Counted from the first letter of the stretch, positions 6,005 to 14,847 are shown. The stretch: DNA of 34,418 nucleotides from Xenococcaceae cyanobacterium MO_188.B32 (GCA_030065635.1 JASJDJ010000074.1:1-34418), one strand, 5' to 3'. Program-made: numbers and translations. The notes: generated by a model not told the origin, from the sequence alone.

Positions 6005-8230
6005 TTACCGTTGACCATCATTAGGCATTGAATTCGGCATGGAATCAAATCCACGCTCTCGTAACATTTCGCGAGCATCCTTTCCTGGTCTGTAATTAGA
6101 ACCCAACTCAGATTGTTCGTCAATTACCTGGGGAGTCAGTACAACTATTACCTCTGCTCGCTCATTGGTTTTTTCACTGCTTCGGAACAAAGAACCAAGC
6201 AAAGGAATATCTCCTAAAATTGGCACTTTAGATATATCTGTCCGTTCTTGATCCTGGATAATACCGGAGAGAATTAAAGTCTGATTGTCCCGCAGTCTAA
6301 TCAAACCAGAATTGAGTTCCCGATTACTTAATAATTGAAGTTCGTTAACAGCACCATCACCACTATTAAACTCTTCGATTTGTCCTAAAGAGGTGACTTT
6401 AGGATTGACAGATAAAGAAACAAACCCATTGTCATCAATTTGTTCGATGTTGACATTCAGAGTCAATCCAGCCTCACCAATAACAGGAGTAATGGTTCTA
6501 ACTCCGCTATCTGAATCGATTTCACTTTCTACACTTTTAATAACCTCTTCTACCAGTTTGACTGTAGCTTCTTGTCCCTCTTGTACTACTAGTGTAGGAT
6601 CGGTCAAAATTTTAGCATTCCCACTGGTAACTTGAGCAGTTAATGAAGCAAGGAATTTTTTAGGATTGAGTACATTTCTTACTGGAGACCTAAATTGATC
6701 AGAATCAGGATTATTATTTCGACCTGGTGGATTGTCACCAAATCTTAAAGTTGCTACTCCATTATCTTGAGTGAAGTAAGTATTATTAACTCCGAAGGAG
6801 AAACTGGAATTAAATTCATCTGTATTAGATAAATTAACATCAATCACCTTGACATTAACTGCTACCTGACGACGACGGGCATCTAATTGAGTAAGAAAGG
6901 TAGTAGCCATCTGCACTTTGCGGGGTTCACCAATTAGAGTAATAGAGTTTAATCTGTCATCGGTGGCTATCCGCAATCCTTTTAGTACAGCAGCAGTAGT
7001 ACCATCATCTTCTTCATCTAAACCTAGATTTTCTAACTGGGCAGGTTTTTCTGTTCTTTGAGAAACCCTGCCAGTTTCTGGATCGACTATTTCTTCTACT
7101 TCAGTAGTTAATCTTTGTCCTTCTGCTCCATGACTGGCTAAAAATAAAGCAGCATTTTCCGCTTTTACTTGATTAAGGCGTACAGTTCTACTTACTAAAT
7201 TACGAGCTTGATATGGTAAATTGGTACCAACATAGATGGTGTTCCTTTTACGATTAGCACTCATTCCCGAAACCAAGAGTACTGAATTAAATACTTCTTG
7301 TACTGGTTCGTTTTCTAAATCGAGAGAAATAGTTTTTTCTTGGTTTCCTTCTTCGCTATAGTCCTCTTCTCCCAAATTCCCAGTATCAGTAAAGACTAAA
7401 TTCAAACCAGCAGAACGAGCCAACAAAGATAAAACTTCTCTTACAGGAGCATCGCGCAGGACTAAGCGAGGAACTATTGCAGATGAACCTAAATCGATTA
7501 GTTCGGGGCTAGCATCAATATTAGAAACAGCCATATCTCCTACAGGAGGAGCAACGGCTCTAGGTAAATAACGTCGGTTATTGCGGAATGATCTGCGGTG
7601 ATTATCAGCAATTTTGTCTTTATCGAGATCGATGTTGTCTTTGTCGCTAATTACAATTTCTGGATTAGGAACTAAAACATTAGAATTTTGTCTACCAGGG
7701 TTGTTACTTCTAGAAGAATCAACTTGTTTTTTTTGTGTTGGCAATTGAGCTATAATCTCTTTAAAGCTAGACTTTAGACGTACCAAAGTAGATTGCAAAG
7801 AGCTTTTTTTAGTTTTAGCATCAGGAGTTAAGCTGAGGACAATTTCCCCTTCTTGCTCTTGTAAGGTTGGTTTTACAGCTACGCCTTTTTCTCCTGAGAT
7901 AGAAATTTGAGTATTATTTTTATCTAGCTGACGTACTGCTATTTCTGCTATACCTGGAAAGGGATTTTCTCGATGAAAGTTAGTTCCTTGGGGTAGCTTG
8001 AGTTCTGTATTAATTAGATTAGCTTCTAAGCTATTATCTCCACTGACAGTAAAAAAGGAAGAAGGATTCCCTGATTGTCCTGCTGTTTTTAGTCTCAATT
8101 CAATACCTTTGTTGGTAGAGTTTAATTTAACTCCAGCAATTTGACGATTAGCTGCTTTAGATGGATTGGCTACCAAAAAAATTAAAACTGCGGTAGTCAA
8201 AAATCTAATTTGATTGTAATAATTCTTCAC
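6005..8230 (-). CDS. pilQ: Type IV pilus secretin PilQ with AMIN domain
   Basis: This is the outer-membrane secretin through which the type IV pilus leaves the cell, used in motility and DNA uptake. The 741-residue product has a signal peptide (about 1-26, LTTAVLIFLVANPSKA), an AMIN domain (about 30-135) that binds peptidoglycan, a low-complexity basic linker (about 140-240), an STN/N-type segment (about 250-345), an N1-type domain (about 350-455), and the secretin core (about 530-715) with ILTDPTLVVQEGQ, LILSGIIQDQ and the signature VPILGDIPLLGSLFR. The start is GTG at 8230 with AAGGAG six bases before it. It is last in the pilMNO-Q operon, after a 345-bp repeat-rich spacer. It lacks nothing expected. 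Confidence 0.95.
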   Translation of the reverse strand: MKNYYNQIRFLTTAVLIFLVANPSKAANRQIAGVKLNSTNKGIELRLKTAGQSGNPSSFFTVSGDNSLEANLINTELKLPQGTNFHRENPFPGIAEIAVRQLDKNNTQISISGEKGVAVKPTLQEQEGEIVLSLTPDAKTKKSSLQSTLVRLKSSFKEIIAQLPTQKKQVDSSRSNNPGRQNSNVLVPNPEIVISDKDNIDLDKDKIADNHRRSFRNNRRYLPRAVAPPVGDMAVSNIDASPELIDLGSSAIVPRLVLRDAPVREVLSLLARSAGLNLVFTDTGNLGEEDYSEEGNQEKTISLDLENEPVQEVFNSVLLVSGMSANRKRNTIYVGTNLPYQARNLVSRTVRLNQVKAENAALFLASHGAEGQRLTTEVEEIVDPETGRVSQRTEKPAQLENLGLDEEDDGTTAAVLKGLRIATDDRLNSITLIGEPRKVQMATTFLTQLDARRRQVAVNVKVIDVNLSNTDEFNSSFSFGVNNTYFTQDNGVATLRFGDNPPGRNNNPDSDQFRSPVRNVLNPKKFLASLTAQVTSGNAKILTDPTLVVQEGQEATVKLVEEVIKSVESEIDSDSGVRTITPVIGEAGLTLNVNIEQIDDNGFVSLSVNPKVTSLGQIEEFNSGDGAVNELQLLSNRELNSGLIRLRDNQTLILSGIIQDQERTDISKVPILGDIPLLGSLFRSSEKTNERAEVIVVLTPQVIDEQSELGSNYRPGKDAREMLRERGFDSMPNSMPNDGQR

Positions 8231-8298
8231 TGTTCACTCCTTAGGCTATACTGCTAACAAAAATAGACTTCTTGCATAAATCAAAAATCTCGGTTGTG

Positions 8299-8329
8299 TT
8301 AGCTATTAGCTATTAGCTATTAGCTATTA
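8299..8329. repeat. Heptanucleotide tandem repeat TTAGCTA x4
   Basis: Four perfect in-phase copies of TTAGCTA, followed by TTA. This is of the STRR heptamer type described in cyanobacteria. The same heptamer recurs at 32449-32465 and, with variants, at 12835-12860. Confidence 0.85.
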
Positions 8330-8342
8330 TCCCTTCGGGTTC

Positions 8343-8383
8343 GGGCGCGTTCCCTTGCGTCTTACGCCGACGCGGGGTCGCCC
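8343..8383. repeat. REP-like imperfect palindrome
   Basis: The nested arms are GGGCG (8343-8347) with CGCCC (8379-8383) and GCGTC (8357-8361) with GACGC (8369-8373). It is preceded by CCCTTCGGGTT. It is much more G/C-rich than its surroundings. A similar CCCTTCGGGTTC-led palindrome interrupts the ribosomal cluster at 19240-19325. Confidence 0.6.
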
Positions 8384-8528
8384 TCACTTTTAGTTTTGGT
8401 TAATCGAGGTGTTTTTTTGATTTGTTGACCTGAGCAAAATTTACTTTTGCGCATAGGTCTAATCTAATTAAGGACGTTCCAGGGAACGTAACTACAAACC
8501 CCAAACTCATATAGATACGGTTTATTTC

Positions 8529-8566
8529 TCCCTCTGCACCCTCTGCACCCTCTGCACCCCTGCACC
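8529..8566. repeat. CTCTGCACC tandem microrepeat
   Basis: Three copies of a nine-base CTCTGCACC-like unit, then a shortened CCTGCACCC, lie just downstream of the pilO stop. Low-complexity sequence; copy number is likely to vary between strains. Confidence 0.65.
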
Positions 8567-8575
8567 CTTGCTCCT

Positions 8576-9313
8576 CTACTCCTCTGCTTCTTCTGCTGCT
8601 CTTGCTTCAAGCAGTTCTTGCTGACTCAAAGGTAAAATTGCATCTATATTCAATCGAGTTTTGAGTTGGGGAGGTTGAGTTGGAATCAAGGCTTTTTGAC
8701 CTACAGATACAACTACTGGGGCTTTTTTGCTCACTTGCGAACTATAGTCTTTAACCATCAAAAGAGGTTGCAAACGCTCGATATCGTTTAAAATTGCCTG
8801 AGTTTGACTATAAGAGCCTTCAATTTCTAGGGAAATACCCTTACGTTTTAGTTTTCCGTTAACTTCATTACCTAACGAACCGTCTTGAATAACGGTAATT
8901 TGATTGTCTGGACGATAGTTAATCATTTTTGCGCCCCTGGCAGCTACAAAACTATTAATATCTATCAATAAAGTCTCTAAATCTTCGGCATTAGTGAATA
9001 AAGCTGTAACTTTAGATTTAAGAGCTTTTTTTTCTGCTAACTGTTTGTTTAAGTTGGTAAGTTGCTCTTCCAAATCACCTGACTTAATTCTGTCTAGTTG
9101 CCCTTGTTTTTCTGTTACTTGGGTCTGAACTTGTTTGTAGTTTTCTTTAGCGGGGGCAACCATATTCATATATATATAAATAGCTCCAGCTATACCCACT
9201 ACAGCAAGAGCAATACCACTAATTACAGGGGTAAAAGTAATGCCAAAAACTTCGGGATAATCTGCACCCAAACTTTGGTCATCATCACCGAGAAAATCTT
9301 CAGCTAATGTCAT
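8576..9313 (-). CDS. pilO: Type IV pilus inner-membrane assembly protein PilO
   Basis: This is an inner-membrane alignment-complex protein that pairs with PilN. The 245-residue product has a short cytoplasmic N-terminus, one membrane segment (about 30-52, ISGIALAVVGIAGAIYIYM), a coiled-coil stretch (about 55-105, rich in K/Q/E/L) and a periplasmic ferredoxin-like domain, as expected for the family. The acidic N-terminal extension (AEDFLGDDDQSLGADYPEVFG) is a feature of cyanobacterial members. The ATG at 9313 follows the pilN stop by two bases, so translation is coupled. PilP, the usual lipoprotein partner, is not encoded next to it. Confidence 0.9.
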   Translation of the reverse strand: MTLAEDFLGDDDQSLGADYPEVFGITFTPVISGIALAVVGIAGAIYIYMNMVAPAKENYKQVQTQVTEKQGQLDRIKSGDLEEQLTNLNKQLAEKKALKSKVTALFTNAEDLETLLIDINSFVAARGAKMINYRPDNQITVIQDGSLGNEVNGKLKRKGISLEIEGSYSQTQAILNDIERLQPLLMVKDYSSQVSKKAPVVVSVGQKALIPTQPPQLKTRLNIDAILPLSQQELLEARAAEEAEE

Positions 9314-9315
9314 GT

Positions 9316-10053
9316 TTAAATAGCTCCTTTACGCTCTAGAGTTTTTAGTCGAGTTACTAACCCAACAGAACCTTTTTTTTCTAACTCCCGCATCAATTGA
9401 GATGCAGGAACATTACTGAGACGAGTAGTAAGTCTGTATTTAACACCTTGGTCAAAATCGATGGCAATATTATCGGGAAGTTTATTTTCTATATCGACGG
9501 CAAAATTAGCTAAATTGGCGTTATCTAACTTAGTTTGCTCTGCGTTGAAAAAGGGAGAACGTTCCAGAAACAGCACAAAGTCATTGACATCATCATAAGA
9601 ACGAGCAATACCCGAAAAAGTTAACTGGATATTATTGCCCGAACCACTCTGTTGTATGGAGTCAATTTGGACTCCAGGGGGTATTCTTTCACCTATTTCT
9701 AGTAAAATTGCCGACCAAGGCTTAATTTGGTCAAATACACTAACTAAAGTTCTAGTTTCTCGATCTATGGCATCGATTTGAGCTCTAGCATCTTTAATTT
9801 TTTGGTTTTGATTGCCAACTCTAACAATTTCCGCGTCTAGCTCTTGAATTTTTTGTTCTGCTTCTGCTGTTTGTTTCTCGATCGATTTTAATTGAACAAA
9901 AGCAAGTAAAGGTAATAGAACAAGAGCGACCGCTCCTGCGATAATAGGTATTTTACTAGTTATCGGCTGGGGAGTACTGGTAACGCTAGAAGCAGTTTTG
10001 TCTGCTACCGTTAGACCCCTGTCTTTAAGAAAATTAATGTCTAAACTATACAT
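9316..10053 (-). CDS. pilN: Type IV pilus inner-membrane assembly protein PilN
   Basis: This inner-membrane protein links the cytoplasmic PilM ring to periplasmic PilO. The 245-residue product begins MYSLDINFLKDRG, whose DINFLKDR corresponds to the short N-terminal peptide (IN-L-P-R type) that PilM binds. One membrane segment (about 35-53, IPIIAGAVALVLLPLLAFV) and a coiled coil (about 55-100) follow, then a ferredoxin-like domain with ERIPPGVQIDSI. The ribosome site GGGAGG lies nine bases before the ATG at 10053, just inside the pilM end; the gap to the pilM stop is four bases. Confidence 0.92.
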   Translation of the reverse strand: MYSLDINFLKDRGLTVADKTASSVTSTPQPITSKIPIIAGAVALVLLPLLAFVQLKSIEKQTAEAEQKIQELDAEIVRVGNQNQKIKDARAQIDAIDRETRTLVSVFDQIKPWSAILLEIGERIPPGVQIDSIQQSGSGNNIQLTFSGIARSYDDVNDFVLFLERSPFFNAEQTKLDNANLANFAVDIENKLPDNIAIDFDQGVKYRLTTRLSNVPASQLMRELEKKGSVGLVTRLKTLERKGAI

Positions 10054-10057
10054 AAAC

Positions 10058-11161
10058 TTATACCTCCCGCATACCTAAACCGAGAACAATGCCCAAACTA
10101 GGTCGTTTGACAGCAGAAATATCTTCATTAACATCTAAGGCTAATGCTGTAACTGGATCGATTCGCATAGTTGGTATGTTTAGTCTTTGAGTAAAAAATT
10201 CGTCAATTTGTCCGATTCCCGCGCCAGGACCGGCTAACAGGAGTTGTGCTACTTCTAAGTCTTCGCTTTGGTTCAAATAAAAATTAATCGAGCGACCGAG
10301 TTCATCAATCAACTCTCCCAAAATTTTCAGTAATGCAGACATTCCTGGATTGAGTTGAGACATTCCTTTATCTTCACCGTCTCCAGGATTAGCAATTAAA
10401 CTCATCTCCTGAAGTAAGTCTGTATCTCTAGAGATAGGTAAACCCATAGCTTCGGAAAGCTCGGTACGCATTTGATAAGTACCAATAGGAACTGTCCGCG
10501 AAAATTGAGGCACTCCCTCGACAATAATGGCAATTTCTGTACTGTCAAATTCAAGATCGACCAACACTACTGCTTCTTTAGAGCCGAATTGTCTTAGCTG
10601 TTCTCTAATGGTTCTAATTAAAGCAAAGCTGTTGATTTCTAGTACATCGACTTGTAAGTCTGCTTGCTGAAAAACTTCGAGATATAAATCGGTAACTTCT
10701 CTTTTCGTGGCTACTAGTAAAACATTAACCTTTTCAATACCGTCTTTATCCATAAAATAACCCAGCTTAAGGTAGTCTAGGTCTACTTCTTCTCGGGGAT
10801 AGGGAAGATATAAACTAGCTTCATGAACTAAAACCATGTCCCGCAATTCTTGCTCATCTAATTCTGCTGGCACGGGAATGATGCGGATTACCGCTTCCCT
10901 CATGGGGACTGCTGTAGCTACTTTTTTAGCACTGATTCTGTTCTCTTTGAGAGTGTCTTTAATCAGTTCTGCCAATGTTAATGAATCGACAATTTGACCG
11001 TCTTCATAGACTCCCTCAGGAACTTCTTTTGATACATTTTTTAGTAGCTTATATTGTTGACCTTGTTCGATCATCTGAGCAATATTAATTTGCTGCGGAT
11101 TGATTTCTAAGCCAATACCACTACTTTTGGGATTCAAAAAACCAGTTAGATTATTTATCAT
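10058..11161 (-). CDS. pilM: Type IV pilus assembly ATPase-like protein PilM
   Basis: This is an actin-like, FtsA-related cytoplasmic protein of the type IV pilus alignment complex. The 367-residue product shows the phosphate-1 segment GIGLEINPQQINIAQM, VVLVDLEFDSTEIAII (phosphate-2 like) near 190-205, and the adenosine-binding type LLLAGPGAGIGQIDEFF near 308. Its C-terminal end runs straight into pilN. It is the first gene of the operon, with the ATG at 11161 and a 365-bp A/T-rich divergent region upstream that should hold the promoter. Confidence 0.95.
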   Translation of the reverse strand: MINNLTGFLNPKSSGIGLEINPQQINIAQMIEQGQQYKLLKNVSKEVPEGVYEDGQIVDSLTLAELIKDTLKENRISAKKVATAVPMREAVIRIIPVPAELDEQELRDMVLVHEASLYLPYPREEVDLDYLKLGYFMDKDGIEKVNVLLVATKREVTDLYLEVFQQADLQVDVLEINSFALIRTIREQLRQFGSKEAVVLVDLEFDSTEIAIIVEGVPQFSRTVPIGTYQMRTELSEAMGLPISRDTDLLQEMSLIANPGDGEDKGMSQLNPGMSALLKILGELIDELGRSINFYLNQSEDLEVAQLLLAGPGAGIGQIDEFFTQRLNIPTMRIDPVTALALDVNEDISAVKRPSLGIVLGLGMREV

Positions 11162-11526
11162 ATATACATTCCCAATAGATCTTTACTTGATAGCTTGTAG
11201 TTCCTAATTGTCCACACTAATTTTATGAATTGCAACTTCTAATTTAATGGATACTTTTCAATTTGTTTAAATAAATTATTAGTTTTTATCGATCGAAGTT
11301 AATCTTGCCATTTACTATATTTTAGGTTAAAGAATTTCTGAATTAATTCCTTTTTTTCAATACTGTAGGACATTCTAGCTGCTAAAATATCTTTTTAAGA
11401 TAAGTGGTTATACCGAAAAATATTTAATTTATTCATATTTTTCTAGACAAGAATACTTAAGTAGAGATACTTCTTATCTATTTAATGTTTTATTGGTTTT
11501 TAAAACTAATATTAATCCAATCAAAA
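11162..11526. other. Divergent intergenic region between pilM and the sugar-binding protein gene
   Basis: This A/T-rich stretch of 365 bp contains no gene. It must carry the promoters of the pilM operon (leftward) and the substrate-binding protein (rightward). I see no clear operator palindrome or consensus promoter. Confidence 0.55.
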
Positions 11527-12825
11527 ATGATGCTTACTAAAACAAAATTCAGTTTGTGGTTATCTTTAGGCTTGTCTTGCAGCTTGTTATGGGGATGTAC
11601 TTCTAGTTCTTCTTCCAAAAACAACAATGAACTAGAATTTTGGACAATGCAACTAAAGCCTCAATTTACAGAATATTTTGCTGAAGTCAACACTAATTTT
11701 GAAACAACTAATCAAGACCTAAAGATTAGGTGGGTAGATGTTCCTTGGTCAGCTATGGAAAGCAAAATATTAACTTCTATTTCAGCTAAAACATCTCCTG
11801 ATGTGGTTAACTTAAATCCTAACTTCGCCTCTCAATTAGCTACTCGTAATGCTTGGTTGGATTTAGATGAATTAGTTTCCCCTCAAATACAACAGCAATA
11901 TCTACCTGAAATTTGGCAAGCAAGTAGCATTGAAATTTGCCAAAATAATACTTGTGAGACTTCAACTTTTGGTCTTCCTTGGTATCTCACAACTAGAGTA
12001 ACTATTTACAATCAAGAGTTATTAAAAAAAGCAGGTATTACTCAACCCCCATTAACTTATAAAGAACTTGCTCGAGTAGCCAAACAAGTTAAACAGAAAA
12101 CAGGGAAATATGCTTTATTTGTTACTTTCGTGCCTGAAGACTCGGGAGAAGTATTAGAGTCTTTTGTCCAAATGGGTGTTGAATTAGTCGATAAAAACGG
12201 CAAAGCTGCTTTCAATACTCCTGCTGGCGTTGCTGCTTTTCGCTATTGGGTAGATTTGTACCAACAGGGTTTATTACCACCAGAAGTTTTAACCCAAGGA
12301 CATCGTCACGGAATTGAATTATACCAAGCAGGAGAAACAGCATTATTATCTTCTGGGGCAGAATTTTTAGCAGCAATTGCCAATAATGCACCAACTATTG
12401 CTGCTGTTTCTGCTTCTGCACCCCAAATTACGGGAAAAACTGGTAAAAAAAATGTGGCAGTAATGAATTTAGTTATTCCTCAAGATACGGATAAACCGAA
12501 AAAAGCCCTAGAATATGCTCTTTATGTCACTAATACAGACAATCAGTTAGCTTTTGCCCAAGAAGCTAATGTACTTCCTTCGACAGTAGAAGCTGTAGAC
12601 CAATATATTCAAGAATTAGAACAACAAGACACTAATACCCCTGTAGAACAAGCCAGAAAAATTAGTGCGCTTCAACTTAAAGATGCAGAAGTATTGATTC
12701 CAGCTATGAAGAATATTAACTTATTGCAAAAAGCCATTTACGAAAATTTACAAGCTGCCATGTTAAAAGAAAAAACTGTAGAGGAGGCTGTGGCTGATGC
12801 AGCTAAAGAATGGAATGAATATTAA
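11527..12825 (+). CDS. ABC transporter sugar-binding lipoprotein (family 1 extracellular solute-binding protein)
   Basis: This is a periplasmic lipid-anchored substrate-binding protein, probably for a sugar or glucan fragment. From ATG 11527 or 11530 it has a lysine-bearing n-region, a hydrophobic core and the lipobox SLLWGC. The mature fold follows the MalE/UgpB-like family: LEFWTMQLKPQF at the N-terminus, GLPWYLTTRVTIYNQELLKKAGI and PPLTYKELARVAKQV near the hinge, and VEEAVADAAKEWNEY at the C-terminus. An earlier in-frame ATG at 11485 would add 14 hydrophobic residues ahead of the n-region and is less likely. No permease or ATPase gene is adjacent, so the partners are elsewhere. The substrate cannot be told from the sequence. 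Confidence 0.88.
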   Translation: MMLTKTKFSLWLSLGLSCSLLWGCTSSSSSKNNNELEFWTMQLKPQFTEYFAEVNTNFETTNQDLKIRWVDVPWSAMESKILTSISAKTSPDVVNLNPNFASQLATRNAWLDLDELVSPQIQQQYLPEIWQASSIEICQNNTCETSTFGLPWYLTTRVTIYNQELLKKAGITQPPLTYKELARVAKQVKQKTGKYALFVTFVPEDSGEVLESFVQMGVELVDKNGKAAFNTPAGVAAFRYWVDLYQQGLLPPEVLTQGHRHGIELYQAGETALLSSGAEFLAAIANNAPTIAAVSASAPQITGKTGKKNVAVMNLVIPQDTDKPKKALEYALYVTNTDNQLAFAQEANVLPSTVEAVDQYIQELEQQDTNTPVEQARKISALQLKDAEVLIPAMKNINLLQKAIYENLQAAMLKEKTVEEAVADAAKEWNEY

Positions 12826-12847
12826 TGTCAAATAGCTATTAGCTATT

Positions 12848-12910
12848 AGCTATCAGCTATCAGCTTTTAATTAACTGCCTACGTGGTAGCTGATAGCTGA
12901 CAGCTTTTTT
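12848..12910 (+). terminator. Intrinsic terminator behind the sugar-binding protein gene
   Basis: An 18-bp arm AGCTATCAGCTATCAGCT (12848-12865) pairs with AGCTGATAGCTGACAGCT (12888-12905) with one mismatch, a G-T pair in RNA. A T-run ends at 12910. The arms are built from TAGCTAT-type heptamers, so a repeat seems to have become the terminator. It lies between convergent genes. Confidence 0.7.
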
Positions 12911-12934
12911 GGTGACAACAAGTTTTCTCAATAA

Positions 12935-14260
12935 TTATTTGTCGGCGTGAATATAGTCTACAAAATAAAATCTCGGCTGAAACCAAAATCTGAGCCAAGC
13001 AGCAACCGCTAAACCTAAAAGTGCCAAAATTATTAGGGGTAGACCTAATTTTAATCTCAATGGGTCTGGCATTAAAGCGACTCCTGAAACAGTCAAAATA
13101 AAGTAGGTTAAGAGTATTGCTTGTAAACGCTGTCCATTTTTTAGGGCATTTCTACAGCTACTACAATGCTGAGTATGTTGGTGATAGCGATCGAGAATTA
13201 GTTTACGGTCGTTATCGATCTGGGTTGTTTGGTTACTGATTCCTACTTCTTGCCACGGTAGTTTTCCCCCACAGTATTTATCAAACCATTGACGAAATTC
13301 AATTACCAGGCGATCGGCACTAGTGGGTAATTTATAGGCAGTTTTCCAACTTTCTGTTTTCTGTTTTTGTTGTAGAAAGCTTTCTTGTTGATGGAGAAGA
13401 ATCATATCACCATCAAGGACTTGATTGCGAATTTTAACGTGTTCCCACCAACGAGGTGTAAGGCGTTGAAGGGTTTGAGCAAAATTCCGAGGAAATTGAG
13501 CCACAATTCTCGATTTGCCTGGGGTAACGCGAATGCAATAAGTAACGAGTCCAACTTGTTTTTCTGGACTAAAAGAGATGGCATATTCTAAACGACAAGG
13601 AGGTTGAAAAATAATGGTAGTTTTAAAAGGTTTGTCAACATAAGCTTTTATTAAATCAAGCGTTGACTGAGCAATTTTTAGTGGGATAGGTCTGGCTCGT
13701 CGGCGATCGCCTTGTATGCCATGATGAGCAAAAGGCACATGACTGGGGTCGGCAACATTTTCTATCAAAGTTTGCCAATCATATTCTAAATCTCGCACCA
13801 TCGAAGACCACACAAACCCTTGACTGGCATCTACTTGGGGGGATAGAGGTAATGGTGTTTGCTCGGCTTGTTCGACAGATTGGGAATCTGCCCAAACCCA
13901 GAGTAAATCGTTTTCTTGACGGCAAGGTAAAGCTACCGCACACAAATTAGCTTTATTTTTGCTGACAAGATCGGGATTTTCTGCTTGGGGAATAGTGGTA
14001 CAAACTCCTCGATCGTCAAATTGCCAACCGTGATAGCTACACATTAAATTACCCGTTTCTTCATCTACTCTTCCTTCACTCAAAGGCGCGAGACGATGGG
14101 GACATCGGTCTAGAAACACCCGAAATGTGTCCGAAGCTCGAGGTTTCCAAATAACCAGGCGAAGTCCCAGTATGGTTACAGGGGTTGGTCTGTGGGGGTC
14201 TAGGTCTTCAACTGGGGAAAGAGGATACCAGTGATGGAAAAAATTGAATTGGGACTGCAT
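12935..14260 (-). CDS. Membrane-anchored Rieske oxygenase of the PaO/Tic55/PTC52 family
   Basis: The 441-residue product starts with a Rieske domain: C53-P-H55 and C74-S-Y-H77 ligate the 2Fe-2S cluster. The catalytic domain has ENVADPSHVPFAHHG (about 165-180), the D-x2-H-x4-H mononuclear iron site. In the C-terminal third a HCSSC motif (near 366-370) precedes two membrane segments (about 381-399 and 407-427). This order of Rieske, iron site, CxxC and paired membrane helices is that of plant pheophorbide a oxygenase, Tic55 and PTC52 and their cyanobacterial relatives. The substrate is unknown here; a tetrapyrrole or related aromatic is plausible by family. It is likely thylakoid or inner membrane. 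Transcribed toward the sugar-binding protein gene. Confidence 0.87.
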   Translation of the reverse strand: MQSQFNFFHHWYPLSPVEDLDPHRPTPVTILGLRLVIWKPRASDTFRVFLDRCPHRLAPLSEGRVDEETGNLMCSYHGWQFDDRGVCTTIPQAENPDLVSKNKANLCAVALPCRQENDLLWVWADSQSVEQAEQTPLPLSPQVDASQGFVWSSMVRDLEYDWQTLIENVADPSHVPFAHHGIQGDRRRARPIPLKIAQSTLDLIKAYVDKPFKTTIIFQPPCRLEYAISFSPEKQVGLVTYCIRVTPGKSRIVAQFPRNFAQTLQRLTPRWWEHVKIRNQVLDGDMILLHQQESFLQQKQKTESWKTAYKLPTSADRLVIEFRQWFDKYCGGKLPWQEVGISNQTTQIDNDRKLILDRYHQHTQHCSSCRNALKNGQRLQAILLTYFILTVSGVALMPDPLRLKLGLPLIILALLGLAVAAWLRFWFQPRFYFVDYIHADK

Positions 14261-14292
14261 TATACTTCTCGTTGGGCAGGTTTAATTATAAA

Positions 14293-14847
14293 TTATCCCA
14301 ATCTGCGAGTTTCTCGGATTGCTTGAAGATAATCGATCGCTGCTTCTAATTTGGAGTCGTAGGAGTAGGAGAACTCTTCAAACCACAAACCTTCATCAGA
14401 ATTAAGGTTAAGATTTTTTAACCACTCCTGGGCTTCTTGTCTTAAAGCCTGTCTTCTTCTTTTTGCTTTTTCTTGTTCTCGTTTTTGTTGTGCTGCCAGT
14501 TCTTTTTGTCTGCGCTGTTGTTCTTCTCTTTCTTGTGCTTGATATTCTTCTTTTAAAGATTCAATGAGATTGTTATTGTAGGTGGGAGTCGATCGATTGC
14601 CAGAAGATGAACTTACAGAAGTTGGTTTTGTCCGCTTTTGTGGGGGTTTATCTTTCTGTTTGGGTTTTTCTGGGTTGAATTCTGCTTTTAAGTCGGCTAA
14701 GAGATTATCTAGTTGTTTACCACTCTGATGATTAGATTTTTGAGGAGATGGCGTAGCCGATGAAGATGGTTTTGGTAATGGTGAAGGTGGTTTTTTTGGT
14801 TTGTATTCTGCTTTTAGCTGTGCTAATAATTCATCCATTTCGCTCAT
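14293..14847 (-). CDS. Small repeat protein with three 'LLxxLKxEY' motifs (salt-stress Slr1339-like?)
   Basis: The 184-residue hydrophilic product has no signal peptide or membrane segment. It contains three copies of one short motif: MDELLAQLKAEYKPKKP (4-20), LDNLLADLKAEFNPEKP (46-62) and NLIESLKEEYQAQE (92-105). They are joined by Pro/Ser/Lys-rich linkers, followed by a charged helix (about 105-140, QQRRQKELAAQQKREQEKAK) and a conserved-looking tail EGLWFEEFSYSYDSKLEAAI. I recall such cyanobacterial proteins being called Slr1339-type salt-stress proteins, but that is from memory. Its role is unknown. It has a ribosome site GAGGTG, lies 51 bp after the von Willebrand A gene on the same strand and may be cotranscribed with it. 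Confidence 0.7.
   Translation of the reverse strand: MSEMDELLAQLKAEYKPKKPPSPLPKPSSSATPSPQKSNHQSGKQLDNLLADLKAEFNPEKPKQKDKPPQKRTKPTSVSSSSGNRSTPTYNNNLIESLKEEYQAQEREEQQRRQKELAAQQKREQEKAKRRRQALRQEAQEWLKNLNLNSDEGLWFEEFSYSYDSKLEAAIDYLQAIRETRRLG

Larger units (their letters stand above)
8231..8575. other. Repeat-rich spacer between pilO and pilQ
   Basis: This 345-bp gap is unusual in an otherwise tightly packed operon. It holds three separate repeat structures: heptamers at 8299-8329, a REP-like palindrome at 8343-8383, and a CTCTGCACC-type tandem at about 8529-8566 directly behind the pilO stop. The pilQ ribosome site TAAGGAG sits next to its GTG. The spacer may separate pilQ expression from pilMNO, or hold a pilQ promoter; no clear -35/-10 pair was found. 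Confidence 0.6.

Noticed and set aside
8299-8329. Tandem repeats as a CRISPR array
   Set aside because: The units are only seven bases long, directly adjacent and without spacers; no cas genes are present.
11485-11526. Earlier start of the sugar-binding lipoprotein at ATG 11485
   Set aside because: It would put hydrophobic residues before the basic n-region; the ATG pair at 11527/11530 gives a normal lipoprotein signal.
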